From the NCBI GenBank assembly GCA_045544615.1, contig JAZPZI010000039.1:193611-257610 (forward strand): a stretch of DNA of 64,000 bases. The letters run 5' to 3'. This DNA is from CAKSFT01 sp045544615. GTDB lineage: Bacteria > Bacillota > Clostridia > UBA1381. Numbering within the stretch: position 1 is the first letter of the stretch; every line of letters starts with the position of its first letter. The translations under genes and the position numbers were made by a program. Positions 42,664 to 51,463 of the stretch are shown piece after piece. The notes below the pieces were generated by a model that did not search any database, was not told the DNA's origin, and was given only the letters and a program-made list of their open reading frames with translations.

Positions 42664-43500
42664 TCAGAATAGTTTTTTATAAATTTCACAAATTGATTTA
42701 TATACAAGATTTTTAAATATTGGTGCAGTCTTGTCGGCAGTTTCCTGGACCTCCTCGTGAGTGAGCGGGTTAGGGCTGATGCCTGCTGCCATATTCGAGA
42801 TTACGCTTATGCCGCAAACCTTCATTTTCATATGCGATGCCGCCATTGCCTCACAGGCTGTACTCATACCTACGGCATCTGCACCTATTGTGCGGCACAT
42901 TCTGATTTCGGCAGGAGTCTCAAAGTTCGGGCCTGTGAGCTGAACATAGACACCGCTTTTCAAATTAACTCCCTCGGCACTTGCGACCGATCTGATTATA
43001 TCCTGAAGCTCGGGTGTGTAGATTTTTGACATATCAGGGAACCGTGTGCCGAGCTCGTCGATGTTTTTGCCGATAAGCGGTGACGGCACAAAGTTTGAGA
43101 TATGGTCAGAAATCAGCATAAGGTCCCCGGCAGAAAAGTCGGGATTTATTCCGCCTGCAGCGTTGGTCAGGAAGAGCACTTCGGCACCGAGTGAGCGCAT
43201 CACTCTTGCAGGAAGTACGACATCTGTTATCGGGTAGCCTTCATAGTAGTGGACCCTGCCCTGCATAATAACAACCGGTGCATCCTCCACATAGCCGAAC
43301 ACGAACTGTCCCTTGTGCCCGATGACGGTTGACTGCGGAAAATCGGGGATTTCGCTGTAGGGGATTGTGTCTACAATCTCTATACTGTTTGCAAAATCGC
43401 CGAGACCTGAGCCGAGCACGAGTGCAATTTTTGGCTCAAGTTTTACTTTTGAGCGTATATATTCTGTTATCTTTCTGATCTTTTCAAATTCGTTTTTCAT
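42664..43500 (-). CDS. punA: Purine-nucleoside phosphorylase
   Basis: Splits inosine/guanosine with phosphate in purine salvage. 278 aa from ATG 43500 (MKNEFEKIRKITEYIRSK), RBS CAGGAGA. VLGSGLGDFANSI, VIGHKGQFVFG, GRVHYYEGY, TNAAGGINPDFSAGDLMLISDHIS, and AVGMSTACEAMAASHMKMKV are all family signatures of the trimeric PNP type. Heads a five-gene minus-strand cluster. Confidence 0.96.
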   Translation of the reverse strand: MKNEFEKIRKITEYIRSKVKLEPKIALVLGSGLGDFANSIEIVDTIPYSEIPDFPQSTVIGHKGQFVFGYVEDAPVVIMQGRVHYYEGYPITDVVLPARVMRSLGAEVLFLTNAAGGINPDFSAGDLMLISDHISNFVPSPLIGKNIDELGTRFPDMSKIYTPELQDIIRSVASAEGVNLKSGVYVQLTGPNFETPAEIRMCRTIGADAVGMSTACEAMAASHMKMKVCGISVISNMAAGISPNPLTHEEVQETADKTAPIFKNLVYKSICEIYKKLF

Positions 43501-43541
43501 AACAATCTCCTGTTTTTGGGTTTGCATAAATATCCATTATC

Positions 43542-43547
43542 ATTATA
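43542..43547 (-). promoter_or_regulatory. Possible -10 box for punA
   Basis: Minus strand TATAAT, with TTGCAT 17 bp upstream as a weak -35. Start codon about 42 nt downstream. Confidence 0.45.
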
Positions 43548-43585
43548 CATTATTTTCTTATTATATGCAATAGCAAAAAAACAAA

Positions 43586-43993
43586 TTATTCGGGGAAATT
43601 AAGCGAGTGCATAAATCCGTCGAGGTTGACGGTGCATATATCGCCCGCAACCGGCATACCGTCGATTACAAGCACATTTGCACGCACTTCCTGATCGATG
43701 CTTTTCGGGTAATTGAGGACACGGTATGTATAGCGTACTCCGCTTTTGCCGGCAAAGGGAAGAAGGTCAAGCCCTGCCTCTATCTGGAGAACATTGTAGT
43801 TTTTGTAGACATCACCGAAGGTTTCGGGAACTGTTACGTCATAGGTTTCGATCGGGTTTTTCGAGACAATCCAGCCGTAGCTTTTTAAAAAACTTGCAAT
43901 ATCACGGCTTGTATGGTTTGCAGAGTACGAAATCACTCCGGCAAAGGTTACCGTCAAAAAAACCGTAAGAGAAAAGATAAAAAAATTTTTCAA
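43586..43993 (-). CDS. Exported or membrane-anchored protein, DUF4830-like
   Basis: 135 aa from TTG 43993 (MKNFFIFSLTVFLTVTFAGVISYSA), an N-terminal anchor or signal. The rest (SFLKSYGWIVSKNPIETYDVTVPETFGDVYKNYN..., QIEAGLDLLPFAGK, VLVIDGMPVAGDICTVNLDGFMHSL; quoted in parts) matches my memory of the clostridial DUF4830 family. Function unknown. AAAGGAG lies 10 nt before the TTG and can be masked by an upstream CTCCTTTA (44004-44033 hairpin). 85 bp upstream of punA. Confidence 0.85.
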   Translation of the reverse strand: MKNFFIFSLTVFLTVTFAGVISYSANHTSRDIASFLKSYGWIVSKNPIETYDVTVPETFGDVYKNYNVLQIEAGLDLLPFAGKSGVRYTYRVLNYPKSIDQEVRANVLVIDGMPVAGDICTVNLDGFMHSLNFPE

Positions 43994-44003
43994 AATAATT
44001 CAA

Positions 44004-44033
44004 CTCCTTTAATAAGATGTTATACTAAAGGAG
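44004..44033 (-). promoter_or_regulatory. Hairpin that can hide the ribosome-binding site of the DUF4830-like gene
   Basis: CTCCTTTA (44004-44011) and TAAAGGAG (44026-44033) form an 8-bp stem; on the minus-strand mRNA the 3' arm is the AAAGGAG Shine-Dalgarno. Depends on transcription starting upstream of 44033, which is not shown. Confidence 0.4.
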
Positions 44034-44155
44034 CTTGTAATAAACCGTACGGCTTGGCATAAATTCAAAATTTTTCCTGTATTTATAGAATTAGTGCGGG
44101 AAAAATTATAGTAAAAGGTTTTTTAAAAAAGCTTTTTTAGAAAGGATGGATTTGT

Positions 44156-44362
44156 ATGTTAGATAACATATCGCTTGCTCTCGTTATAATTGGTGCAATA
44201 AACTGGGGAAGCATTGGCTTTTTCGGATTCGACCTTGTTGGTGCACTTTTTGGCGGACAGGGCTCGCCTATTGCAAGAATAATTTTTGCCATAGTCGGAA
44301 TTGCCGGGCTCTGGGCAATAGGAATTCTCTTTAAGGATAAGGTGCCTCAAAGAGAAAGATAA
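44156..44362 (+). CDS. DUF378 family small membrane protein
   Basis: 68 aa with two membrane helices (LALVIIGAINWGSIGFF and RIIFAIVGIAGLWAIGILF). The INWGSIGFFGFDLV and AIVGIAGLWAI patterns are typical of DUF378, a widespread family without known function. AGAAAGGATGG precedes the ATG. The roughly 160-bp region upstream has an AATTTTTCC/GGGAAAAATT inverted repeat (about 44068-44109) but no clear promoter. Single gene closed by a terminator. Confidence 0.9.
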   Translation: MLDNISLALVIIGAINWGSIGFFGFDLVGALFGGQGSPIARIIFAIVGIAGLWAIGILFKDKVPQRER

Positions 44363-44371
44363 CGAAAGATG

Positions 44372-44406
44372 CGGTCGCCTCTCTAACCCTTGAGACGACC
44401 GTTTCT
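44372..44406 (+). terminator. Terminator of the DUF378 gene
   Basis: CGGTCGCCTC / GAGACGACCG stem, followed by TTTCTTTGTT. Confidence 0.75.
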
Positions 44407-44454
44407 TTGTTAGTTTTTTAACATAGATTTTTTGCCTCAAAACCGCATTTTTAC

Positions 44455-44483
44455 TTGATTTTTTTGCAAATTTATGGTATGAT
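44455..44483 (+). promoter_or_regulatory. Promoter of the rnf operon
   Basis: TTGATT (44455-44460), 17-bp spacer, TATGAT (44478-44483), about 65 nt before rnfC. Confidence 0.72.
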
Positions 44484-44550
44484 GAAAATAAGTGTTTTTT
44501 ATTTAATTCTGTAAGAATTGAAAACCTTAAAGAAGAAAGGATGAAGATAA

Positions 44551-45870
44551 ATGATTTTTACCTTCAAGGGCGGTATGCATATACCTGACCATAAGGAAAC
44601 GACAAACCATCTTCCGATTAAAGAGTTAGACGGTGCGCCGGTACATATTTATCCGGTACAGCAACACATAGGTGCACCGCTTGATGTAAAGGTGGCGGTG
44701 GGTGATAAGGTTGCGGTAGGCGACCTGATTGCCGACAGTGATGCGTTTGTATCAACTCCGATTCACAGTTCGGTCTCTGGCGTTGTAACCGATATCAAGC
44801 CACACATTCACCCGTCGGGGAATATGGTTAATTCGATATTTATAGAAAATGACGGCGAATACAGGGTGTCTGATGCGGTAACACCAAAGGACCCTGATGC
44901 TATGACCAAGGAAGAAATGCTCGAGGTTATTCACAAAGCCGGCATAATGGGTATGGGCGGTGCAGGTTTTCCTACACACATAAAGCTCTCGCCTCCTGCT
45001 GATAAAAAGATTACACACGTAATCGTAAACGGTGCGGAATGTGAGCCATATCTGACATCCGACCACCGCAGAATGCTCGAGACTCCTGAGGTAATCATAG
45101 ACGGTCTTAAGATTTGTATGAAGCTTTTAGGACTCCAAAAGGGATATATCGGCGTTGAGTCAAACAAGCAGAATGCAATCAGGGCATTGAAAAAGGTAAA
45201 GGACACATCTGTTGAGGTTGTGACACTTATGACAAAATATCCGCAGGGGGCAGAAAAACAGCTCATCAATGCGGTAACGGGGAAGCAAGTGCCGTCGGGC
45301 GGACTTCCTGCCGATGTAGGTGTAATAGTTTTAAATATAGATACAGTTACAAATATATCAAGAGCATTCAGAACAGGTATGCCGGTTATAACAAGAATTG
45401 TAACGGTATCGGGTGACTGTATTGGTGCGCCGGCGAATTTCCAGGTGAGAACCGGAATGCCGGTTTCTGCTATTATCGAAGCAGCAGGCGGATTCAAAAA
45501 ACAACCCGAAAAGCTGATAATGGGCGGACCTATGATGGGACTTGCACTCTATTCCGATGAAGTACCTGCAATAAAGACGACCTCAGCTTTGCTTGCGCTA
45601 TCAAAAGCGGAAAAAATCCACGATGCTGACACCTCCTGTATCAGATGCGGAAAGTGTGTTGAGTGTTGTCCTATGCACCTTATGCCTTTGTATTTAAATA
45701 AGTACATATTGGAAGGCGACCTTGAGAAGGCAGAAAAGTACGGTGTTATGGACTGTATTGAATGCGGAATATGCTCGTATCTTTGCCCGGGAATGCAAAG
45801 CCCGCTGAATAATATCAGAGTGACAAAGCAGCAGATTGCAGAAAACAGGAGGAAGAAAAATGGAAAATAA
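44551..45870 (+). CDS. rnfC: Rnf electron transport complex subunit C
   Basis: 439-aa peripheral subunit thought to be the NADH site of the ferredoxin:NAD+ oxidoreductase. N-terminal FKGGMHIPDHK, biotinyl-like and Rossmann/flavin region (GMGGAGFPTHIKL, VNGAECEPYLTSDH), SLBB motif, and two 4Fe-4S clusters: CIRCGKCVECCP and CIECGICSYLCP. Shorter than proteobacterial RnfC because the Lys/Ala-rich tail is absent. First gene of rnfCDGEAB; overlaps rnfD by 11 bp. Confidence 0.97.
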   Translation: MIFTFKGGMHIPDHKETTNHLPIKELDGAPVHIYPVQQHIGAPLDVKVAVGDKVAVGDLIADSDAFVSTPIHSSVSGVVTDIKPHIHPSGNMVNSIFIENDGEYRVSDAVTPKDPDAMTKEEMLEVIHKAGIMGMGGAGFPTHIKLSPPADKKITHVIVNGAECEPYLTSDHRRMLETPEVIIDGLKICMKLLGLQKGYIGVESNKQNAIRALKKVKDTSVEVVTLMTKYPQGAEKQLINAVTGKQVPSGGLPADVGVIVLNIDTVTNISRAFRTGMPVITRIVTVSGDCIGAPANFQVRTGMPVSAIIEAAGGFKKQPEKLIMGGPMMGLALYSDEVPAIKTTSALLALSKAEKIHDADTSCIRCGKCVECCPMHLMPLYLNKYILEGDLEKAEKYGVMDCIECGICSYLCPGMQSPLNNIRVTKQQIAENRRKKNGK

Positions 45871-46825
45871 GTTTGTAGTATCTATGTCGCCTCACATTCA
45901 CGAAAAAGAGGGGATAACAGGCATAATGCTCGATGTTATAATAGCTCTTGTCCCTGCAACTATTGCCGGTGTTTACTATTTCGGCCACAGAGCGGCTATG
46001 GTAATCCTTACGGCTATTGCGGCATCGGTTTTATCGGAATACCTTTATGAAAAGTTGATGAAAAAGAAGAACACAGTTGGCGACCTCTCTGCGATTGTGA
46101 CAGGACTCTTGCTCGGCTTGAATCTTCCGTCGACAATTCCGCTCTGGATGGTTGTTGTGGGTTCTGTCTTTGCGATAGTTATCGTAAAACAGCTCTATGG
46201 AGGAATAGGCAAGAACTTTATGAACCCGGCACTTGCAGGTCGTTGCTTTATGCTGATTGCATGGGCAAGTGCCATGACGAAGTTTGCAGAGCCTCTTGCC
46301 GGGATTGATGCGATATCTTCTGCAACACCGCTTTCGGTTATGAAGGGCGTATCGGAAGGAACAGTTCCTGCCCTTACAGATGCTTTCTGGGGAAATATTG
46401 CAGGCTCGATTGGTGAGACTTCGGTTTTTGCGATACTGATTGGTTTTGTGTATTTGCTCGCAAGACGGATTATCAGCTGGAAAATCCCTGTTACATATGT
46501 TGTGGTGTTCGGAGTCCTGACATATTTCTTCGGAAAGAATGCAACCGGAATGGGTCAGCTTGATTTTACACTTTTGCAGATCTCGACAGGCGGTCTTGCC
46601 CTGGCTGCAGTGTTTATGGCAACAGACTATACCACAACCCCGACAACACCTTGGGGACTTATCATCTTTGGTGCGGGATGCGGTATTCTGACATTCGTTT
46701 TCAGAAAATTCGGTGGATACCCTGAGGGTGTATCCTTCTCGATATTGCTTATGAATATTCTGGTCCCGCAGATTGATAAGATTACGGCACCGAAAAGATT
46801 TGGGGAGGTAAAGAAAAATGCTTAA
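45860..46825 (+). CDS. rnfD: Rnf complex subunit D
   Basis: 321-aa integral membrane flavoprotein. Start MENKFVVSMSPHIHEKEG after AGGAGGAAG. About nine to ten helices; a covalent-FMN motif SSATPLS with Thr156 as the likely attachment residue. Forms part of the ion-translocating core with RnfA/E/G. Overlaps both neighbours (rnfC by 11 bp, rnfG by 8 bp), so expression is tightly coupled. Confidence 0.96.
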   Translation: MENKFVVSMSPHIHEKEGITGIMLDVIIALVPATIAGVYYFGHRAAMVILTAIAASVLSEYLYEKLMKKKNTVGDLSAIVTGLLLGLNLPSTIPLWMVVVGSVFAIVIVKQLYGGIGKNFMNPALAGRCFMLIAWASAMTKFAEPLAGIDAISSATPLSVMKGVSEGTVPALTDAFWGNIAGSIGETSVFAILIGFVYLLARRIISWKIPVTYVVVFGVLTYFFGKNATGMGQLDFTLLQISTGGLALAAVFMATDYTTTPTTPWGLIIFGAGCGILTFVFRKFGGYPEGVSFSILLMNILVPQIDKITAPKRFGEVKKNA

Positions 46826-47396
46826 AAAATCAGATATTCCCCAGATTATAAAGGTAAGTATCATACTGTTTTTGATAACAGGTATTTCTGCATTTATCCT
46901 GGCATATGCAAATAAGGTTACAAAGCCTTTGATTGATGAGAACAACAGAATCAAGCAGGAAACTGCAATGAAAAAGGTTATGCCCGATGCAGAGAGCTTT
47001 GAGGAAAACACAGGCTATATTGCAGAGGAGAATGCAGTAGTTAAAAAGGTTTACGATGCCAAAGCCGGCGGAGAAAACGTAGGTTATGCGGTACTTTCAG
47101 AGCCGGTGGGCTATGGCGGTGCAATCTCGATGGTTGTAGGCATCAGCACCGACGGAGTTGTGACAGGGCTTGACATAACAAAACAGACAGAAACTGCAGG
47201 CCTTGGTGCGAACTGTACAAACCCCGAGTTTACCGGAAAGTTTGAAGGAAAAACCGCTGGGATTGAGGTTGTAAAGGGAACACCAGGTGAAAATCAGATA
47301 GATGCCATGACATCGGCAACTGTTACCTCAAAGGCGGTAACCGGCGGTGTCAATGCGGCGATTGATGCGGTAAAAACTATAGAGGAGGGCAAGTGA
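46818..47396 (+). CDS. rnfG: Rnf complex subunit G
   Basis: 192 aa: one N-terminal membrane helix (about 12-31) and an external FMN-binding domain. DAMTSATVTSKAV carries the flavinylation motif, Thr168 being the probable phosphoester-linked residue. Overlaps the rnfD end; its TGA shares a base with the rnfE ATG. A flavin transferase (ApbE) would be needed and is not in this window. Confidence 0.96.
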   Translation: MLKKSDIPQIIKVSIILFLITGISAFILAYANKVTKPLIDENNRIKQETAMKKVMPDAESFEENTGYIAEENAVVKKVYDAKAGGENVGYAVLSEPVGYGGAISMVVGISTDGVVTGLDITKQTETAGLGANCTNPEFTGKFEGKTAGIEVVKGTPGENQIDAMTSATVTSKAVTGGVNAAIDAVKTIEEGK

Positions 47397-48016
47397 TGAA
47401 GAAAAACAGCAGTTTGAAGGTTTTCACAAACGGACTCATAGCTGAAAACCCGACATTTGTACAGCTTCTCGGCATGTGCCCGACTCTGGCTGTAACGACA
47501 ACTCTTAAAAACGGACTCGGTATGGGACTTTCGGCAACCGCAGTGTTGATTGCATCGAATGTGCTCATATCGCTTTTGAGAAAGATTATCCCCGACAAGG
47601 TAAGAATTGCGGCGTACATAGTAATCATCGCAACTTTCGTTACGATTGTTGATATGTGCCTGCAGGCGTTTTTGCCCGAACTTGCCGTCGGGCTCGGAAT
47701 TTTCATTCCGCTGATAGTAGTAAACTGTATTATCCTTGCACGTGCCGAGGCATTTGCGTCAAAGAATACAGTCGGAAAGTCTGCGATTGACGGACTGGGT
47801 ATGGGACTTGGATTTACCGGAGCTTTGTGTATCATATCGGCAGTAAGAGAATTTTTCGGTGCAGGTACACTTTGGGGTATCGAAATCTACGGCGAGAACA
47901 TCACTCCGCCGGCGATTATCGGAATGCCTCCGGGTGGATTTATCGTTCTTGGTCTTTTGATTGCTTTCATTAACTTTATCGTTAATAAGCAGAAGAAAAA
48001 GAACGGCGAAGTTTGA
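47396..48016 (+). CDS. rnfE: Rnf complex subunit E
   Basis: 206-aa membrane subunit with about six helices, homologous to RnfA but in opposite topology. NPTFVQLLGMCPTLAVTTTLKNGLGMG and PLIVVNCIILARAEAFAS are conserved, including Cys of the proposed in-membrane Fe-S cluster (LGMCP, VNCI). Start ATG 47396 (MKKNSSLKVFTNG) chosen over GTG 47393 for spacing from GAGGAGGG. Confidence 0.96.
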   Translation: MKKNSSLKVFTNGLIAENPTFVQLLGMCPTLAVTTTLKNGLGMGLSATAVLIASNVLISLLRKIIPDKVRIAAYIVIIATFVTIVDMCLQAFLPELAVGLGIFIPLIVVNCIILARAEAFASKNTVGKSAIDGLGMGLGFTGALCIISAVREFFGAGTLWGIEIYGENITPPAIIGMPPGGFIVLGLLIAFINFIVNKQKKKNGEV

Positions 48017-48035
48017 GAAAGGGAGGATTTATAAT

Positions 48036-48623
48036 ATGGAGATTTTATCGTTATTGATTTCCGCACTCTTTACCCAGAACTTCGTTATGGTAAAGTTTTA
48101 CGGTATCTGCCCGTTTTTGGGTGTATCAAAAAAGACCGATACCGCAATCGGTATGGGTATGGCGGTTACCTTCGTAATGGCGCTTGCATCTGCAATTACC
48201 TATCTTGCAAACAGATATATCCTTATTCCTTTCGGACTTGAGTATCTGCAGACAATCCTGTTTATTCTTATAATTGCAGGACTTGTACAGTTTGTTGAGA
48301 TGTTTGTTCAGAAAACTATGCCGGCACTCTATAATGCGCTCGGAATCTATCTTCCGCTTATTACCACAAACTGCGCAGTATTGGGTGTAACACTTGTAAA
48401 TGTGCAGAATGTAGAATATGCAAAGAGCTTTTTGCTCTCGCTTTTGAACGGAACCTTTGCAGCACTTGGTTTTACCCTTGCAATAGTTCTTTTTGCGGGA
48501 GTAAGAGAGTCTATAAACGAAAAGAATGTACCTGAATCCTTCAGAGGATTCCCGATTGCCCTGATAACTGCAGGTCTTATGGCTATTGCATTTGCAGGAT
48601 TTTCGGGCTTTAGCATACAGTAA
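48036..48623 (+). CDS. rnfA: Rnf complex subunit A
   Basis: 195 aa, six helices. Start MEILSLLISALFTQNFVMVKF after AAAGGGAGGA; the longer frame overlaps rnfE. FYGICPFLGVSKKTDTAIGMG and PLITTNCAVLG contain the two Cys that, with those of RnfE, are proposed to bind a [2Fe-2S] cluster in the membrane. 11 bp before rnfB. Confidence 0.96.
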   Translation: MEILSLLISALFTQNFVMVKFYGICPFLGVSKKTDTAIGMGMAVTFVMALASAITYLANRYILIPFGLEYLQTILFILIIAGLVQFVEMFVQKTMPALYNALGIYLPLITTNCAVLGVTLVNVQNVEYAKSFLLSLLNGTFAALGFTLAIVLFAGVRESINEKNVPESFRGFPIALITAGLMAIAFAGFSGFSIQ

Positions 48624-48634
48624 GGGGTGAGGAT

Positions 48635-49420
48635 ATGAATGAGATTATTTCAGCCGTATTGGTTGTTGGTATTACAGGCTTGATTTTTGGCTGTATCCTT
48701 GCGATTGCCTCTGTAATCTTTGCAGTCAAAAAGGACGAAAGAATTGATAAAATTGCCGAGGTTTTGCCGGGTGCAAACTGCGGTGCCTGCGGTATGGCGG
48801 GCTGTTCTGCCTATGCTGCGGCAATCGTTGAGTCGGGTGCAGCAATTAACCTTTGCAGTGTCGGAAAGGCTGCAGTTGCCGAAAAGATAGCAGGGATTAT
48901 GGGAACCGAGGCAGGAGAAGTAGAAGAAAAGGTTGCAAAGGTTCTCTGTCAGGGAACCTGCGAGAATGCAACCGATAAGTACATATATGAAGGAGTTGCC
49001 GATTGCCGTGCGGCTCAAAGGCTTGCAGGCGGTGCGAAGGAATGTGCATACGGTTGTCTCGGACTCGGCACCTGTGTCAAGGCTTGTATGTTTGATGCAA
49101 TAAAGATTGAAAACGGTATTGCAGTTGTAGACGAAGAAAAGTGTACAGGATGCGGAAAGTGCCGTGAGGCATGCCCGAAGAATGTTATAGAGCTTGTGCC
49201 GAAGTCTGCAAAAGCGGTTGTGCTTTGTAAGAATAAGGATAAGGGTGCGGCTGTTAACAAATACTGTAAGACAGGTTGTATTGCCTGCAGGATTTGCGAG
49301 AAAAACTGTGAGTTCGGAGCAATTACCGTAAACGATAACTGTGCCACCATTGACTATGAAAAGTGCACAGGTTGCGGTGTTTGTGCCGAGAAATGCCCGA
49401 AGAAGGTAATAAGCTTTTAA
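48635..49420 (+). CDS. rnfB: Rnf complex subunit B
   Basis: 261 aa; ferredoxin-facing subunit. N-terminal helix (about 5-29), a GANCGACGMAGCSAYA four-Cys cluster domain, a middle CAYGCLGLGTCVKAC cluster, then ferredoxin modules CTGCGKCREACP, CIACRICEKNC and CTGCGVCAEKCP. That makes several Fe-S clusters that pass electrons from ferredoxin into the membrane. Last gene of the operon. ftsH follows after 118 bp. Confidence 0.97.
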   Translation: MNEIISAVLVVGITGLIFGCILAIASVIFAVKKDERIDKIAEVLPGANCGACGMAGCSAYAAAIVESGAAINLCSVGKAAVAEKIAGIMGTEAGEVEEKVAKVLCQGTCENATDKYIYEGVADCRAAQRLAGGAKECAYGCLGLGTCVKACMFDAIKIENGIAVVDEEKCTGCGKCREACPKNVIELVPKSAKAVVLCKNKDKGAAVNKYCKTGCIACRICEKNCEFGAITVNDNCATIDYEKCTGCGVCAEKCPKKVISF

Positions 49421-49538
49421 ATTATTACAAGAAAGAATAAATCGGGGGATTTGTTTGGAATAATACATTTAATGTGATTTTTTAAGGGATTTGTTTTTAA
49501 ACGGGAACGTTGAAATACAAGTTTTAGGAGAAGTTTTA

Positions 49539-51458
49539 ATGAGTAACAAGAAAAACCCAAAGTTCAGAGGAAATCCGTTTATATCTTTTCTGATAATCTC
49601 GATTGTAGGTACGGTGCTATTGAATTCCTGTATGTCACTTTTGACATCGACACCGTCGAGAGAGATTTACTACAGCGACTTTGTTTCACTGGTAGAAGAA
49701 GGCAAGGTAGAAAAGGTACACATTTTTGCGGATAAAATAGAGATTTACCAGAAAAAACAGGAAACAGAGCAGAGCATCCTGCCATTTCCGTTTTCAGAGA
49801 TGTTCGGTGAGGTGGAGATTTCGTATTATACCGGAAACATAAGCGAGGAGGAGCTCATAAAGCTTCTCGATGCGGCAGGTGTTAAGTACACAAAGCCGGT
49901 AATCGAGCCGAATCTCATAACAGATGTGATTCTGCCGTGGATATTGCCGTTTGCTATGATTTTCCTCTTCTATTTCATAATAATGAAGTTTATGTCCAAA
50001 AAAATGGGCGGCGGAGTAATGTCGGTAGGGCAGAGCAACGCCAAGGTATATATGGAAAACAAGACAGGCGTGACCTTTGCAGATGTTGCAGGTCAGGAGG
50101 AGGCAAAGGAGTCCTTGAATGAGATTGTAGACTTCCTGCACAACCCGGGTAAATATACCGCAATCGGTGCAAAACAGCCAAAGGGTGCTTTGTTGGTAGG
50201 CCCACCGGGAACAGGTAAAACTCTTCTTGCAAAGGCAGTTGCAGGTGAGGCAAATGTTCCGTTCTTCTCGCTTTCGGGTTCTGATTTTGTTGAAATGTTT
50301 GTTGGTGTCGGCGCATCCCGTGTGCGTGACCTGTTTAAGCAGGCATCGTCGAAAGCACCGTGCATTATATTTATAGACGAAATCGATGCAATCGGTAAAA
50401 GCCGTGACAGTCAGCTTGGCGGAAACGACGAGCGTGAGCAGACTCTGAATCAGCTTCTCTCCGAAATGGACGGCTTTGATTCATCAAAGGGTGTTGTGAT
50501 TTTAGCGGCAACAAACCGCCCTGAAATTCTTGATAAGGCGCTTCTTCGTCCGGGAAGATTTGACAGAAGAATTATCGTTGAAAAGCCTGACCTTATCGGC
50601 AGAGAAGAAATTCTGAAGGTGCATATCAAGAATGTAAAGATGGCACCCGATGTTGACCTGCACGAGATGGCACTCGCAACAAGCGGTGCGGTTGGTGCAG
50701 ACCTTGCGAATATGGTAAATGAGGCGGCACTTCGTGCAGTCAGAATGAACCGTACCGAGGTGAGTCAGGAAGACCTGATGGAATCGGTAGAGGTTATCAT
50801 TGCCGGAAAAGAGAAAAAGGACAGAATTTTATCCGAAAAGGAAAAGAGAATTGTTGCATACCACGAGGTTGGCCATGCACTGGCAACAGCACTGCAGAAG
50901 AACACTCACCCGGTGCAGAAAATCACGATTGTACCGAGAACTATGGGTGCTCTTGGCTACACTATGCAGATGCCTGAAGAGGAAAGGTACCTGATGTCGA
51001 AGGATGAAATCGTTGACCAGATAACCGTGCTTTTGGCAGGCAGAGTGGCAGAAGAGATTGTATTTAATACAAAAACAACCGGTGCTGCGAATGATATTGA
51101 ACGTGCAAATGCACTTGCCCGTGCGATGATTGCACAGTACGGAATGTCGGACAGATTCGGTATGATGTCATTGGAAAGTATTGAGAACAAGTATTTAGAC
51201 GGCAGAGCAGTCTCGAATTGCTCGGATGAAACCAAAACACAGCTTGATGCAGAGATAGTTAAGCTGCTTGATGAGTGCCATAAAAAGGCAGAAACTATGC
51301 TTTTAGAAAATAGAGTCGCCCTTGACAGGATTTCCGAGTTCTTAATTGAAAAGGAAAACATAACCGGTGACCAGTTTATGGAGATATTAAACAGTGTTAA
51401 CGAGGAGCAAAAAGCATCAGCTGAGGATGATGCGGAAAATACAGCTGACGGGGAGTAA
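49539..51458 (+). CDS. ftsH: ATP-dependent zinc metalloprotease FtsH
   Basis: 639-aa membrane protease for quality control. Start MSNKKNPKFRGNP after TAGGAG. Helices about 15-37 and 129-150 flank a small external domain; AAA+ module with Walker A GPPGTGKT (221-228), Walker B CIIFIDEIDAIG, SRH NRPEILDKALLRPGRFDR; zinc site HEVGH (usually HEAGH, HExxH intact) and third-ligand region TGAANDIERA. The tail is acidic. Only 5 bp separate it from the GH3 gene. Confidence 0.97.
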   Translation: MSNKKNPKFRGNPFISFLIISIVGTVLLNSCMSLLTSTPSREIYYSDFVSLVEEGKVEKVHIFADKIEIYQKKQETEQSILPFPFSEMFGEVEISYYTGNISEEELIKLLDAAGVKYTKPVIEPNLITDVILPWILPFAMIFLFYFIIMKFMSKKMGGGVMSVGQSNAKVYMENKTGVTFADVAGQEEAKESLNEIVDFLHNPGKYTAIGAKQPKGALLVGPPGTGKTLLAKAVAGEANVPFFSLSGSDFVEMFVGVGASRVRDLFKQASSKAPCIIFIDEIDAIGKSRDSQLGGNDEREQTLNQLLSEMDGFDSSKGVVILAATNRPEILDKALLRPGRFDRRIIVEKPDLIGREEILKVHIKNVKMAPDVDLHEMALATSGAVGADLANMVNEAALRAVRMNRTEVSQEDLMESVEVIIAGKEKKDRILSEKEKRIVAYHEVGHALATALQKNTHPVQKITIVPRTMGALGYTMQMPEEERYLMSKDEIVDQITVLLAGRVAEEIVFNTKTTGAANDIERANALARAMIAQYGMSDRFGMMSLESIENKYLDGRAVSNCSDETKTQLDAEIVKLLDECHKKAETMLLENRVALDRISEFLIEKENITGDQFMEILNSVNEEQKASAEDDAENTADGE

Positions 51459-51463
51459 ATGAA

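Noticed and set aside
46031..47011. A 326-aa minus-strand ORF opposite rnfD/rnfG
   Set aside because: Cys- and Arg-rich low-quality translation antisense to clear rnf genes; a shadow frame.
48650..49468. A 272-aa minus-strand ORF opposite rnfB
   Set aside because: Antisense to a well-conserved Fe-S protein; its composition mirrors the Cys codons of rnfB.
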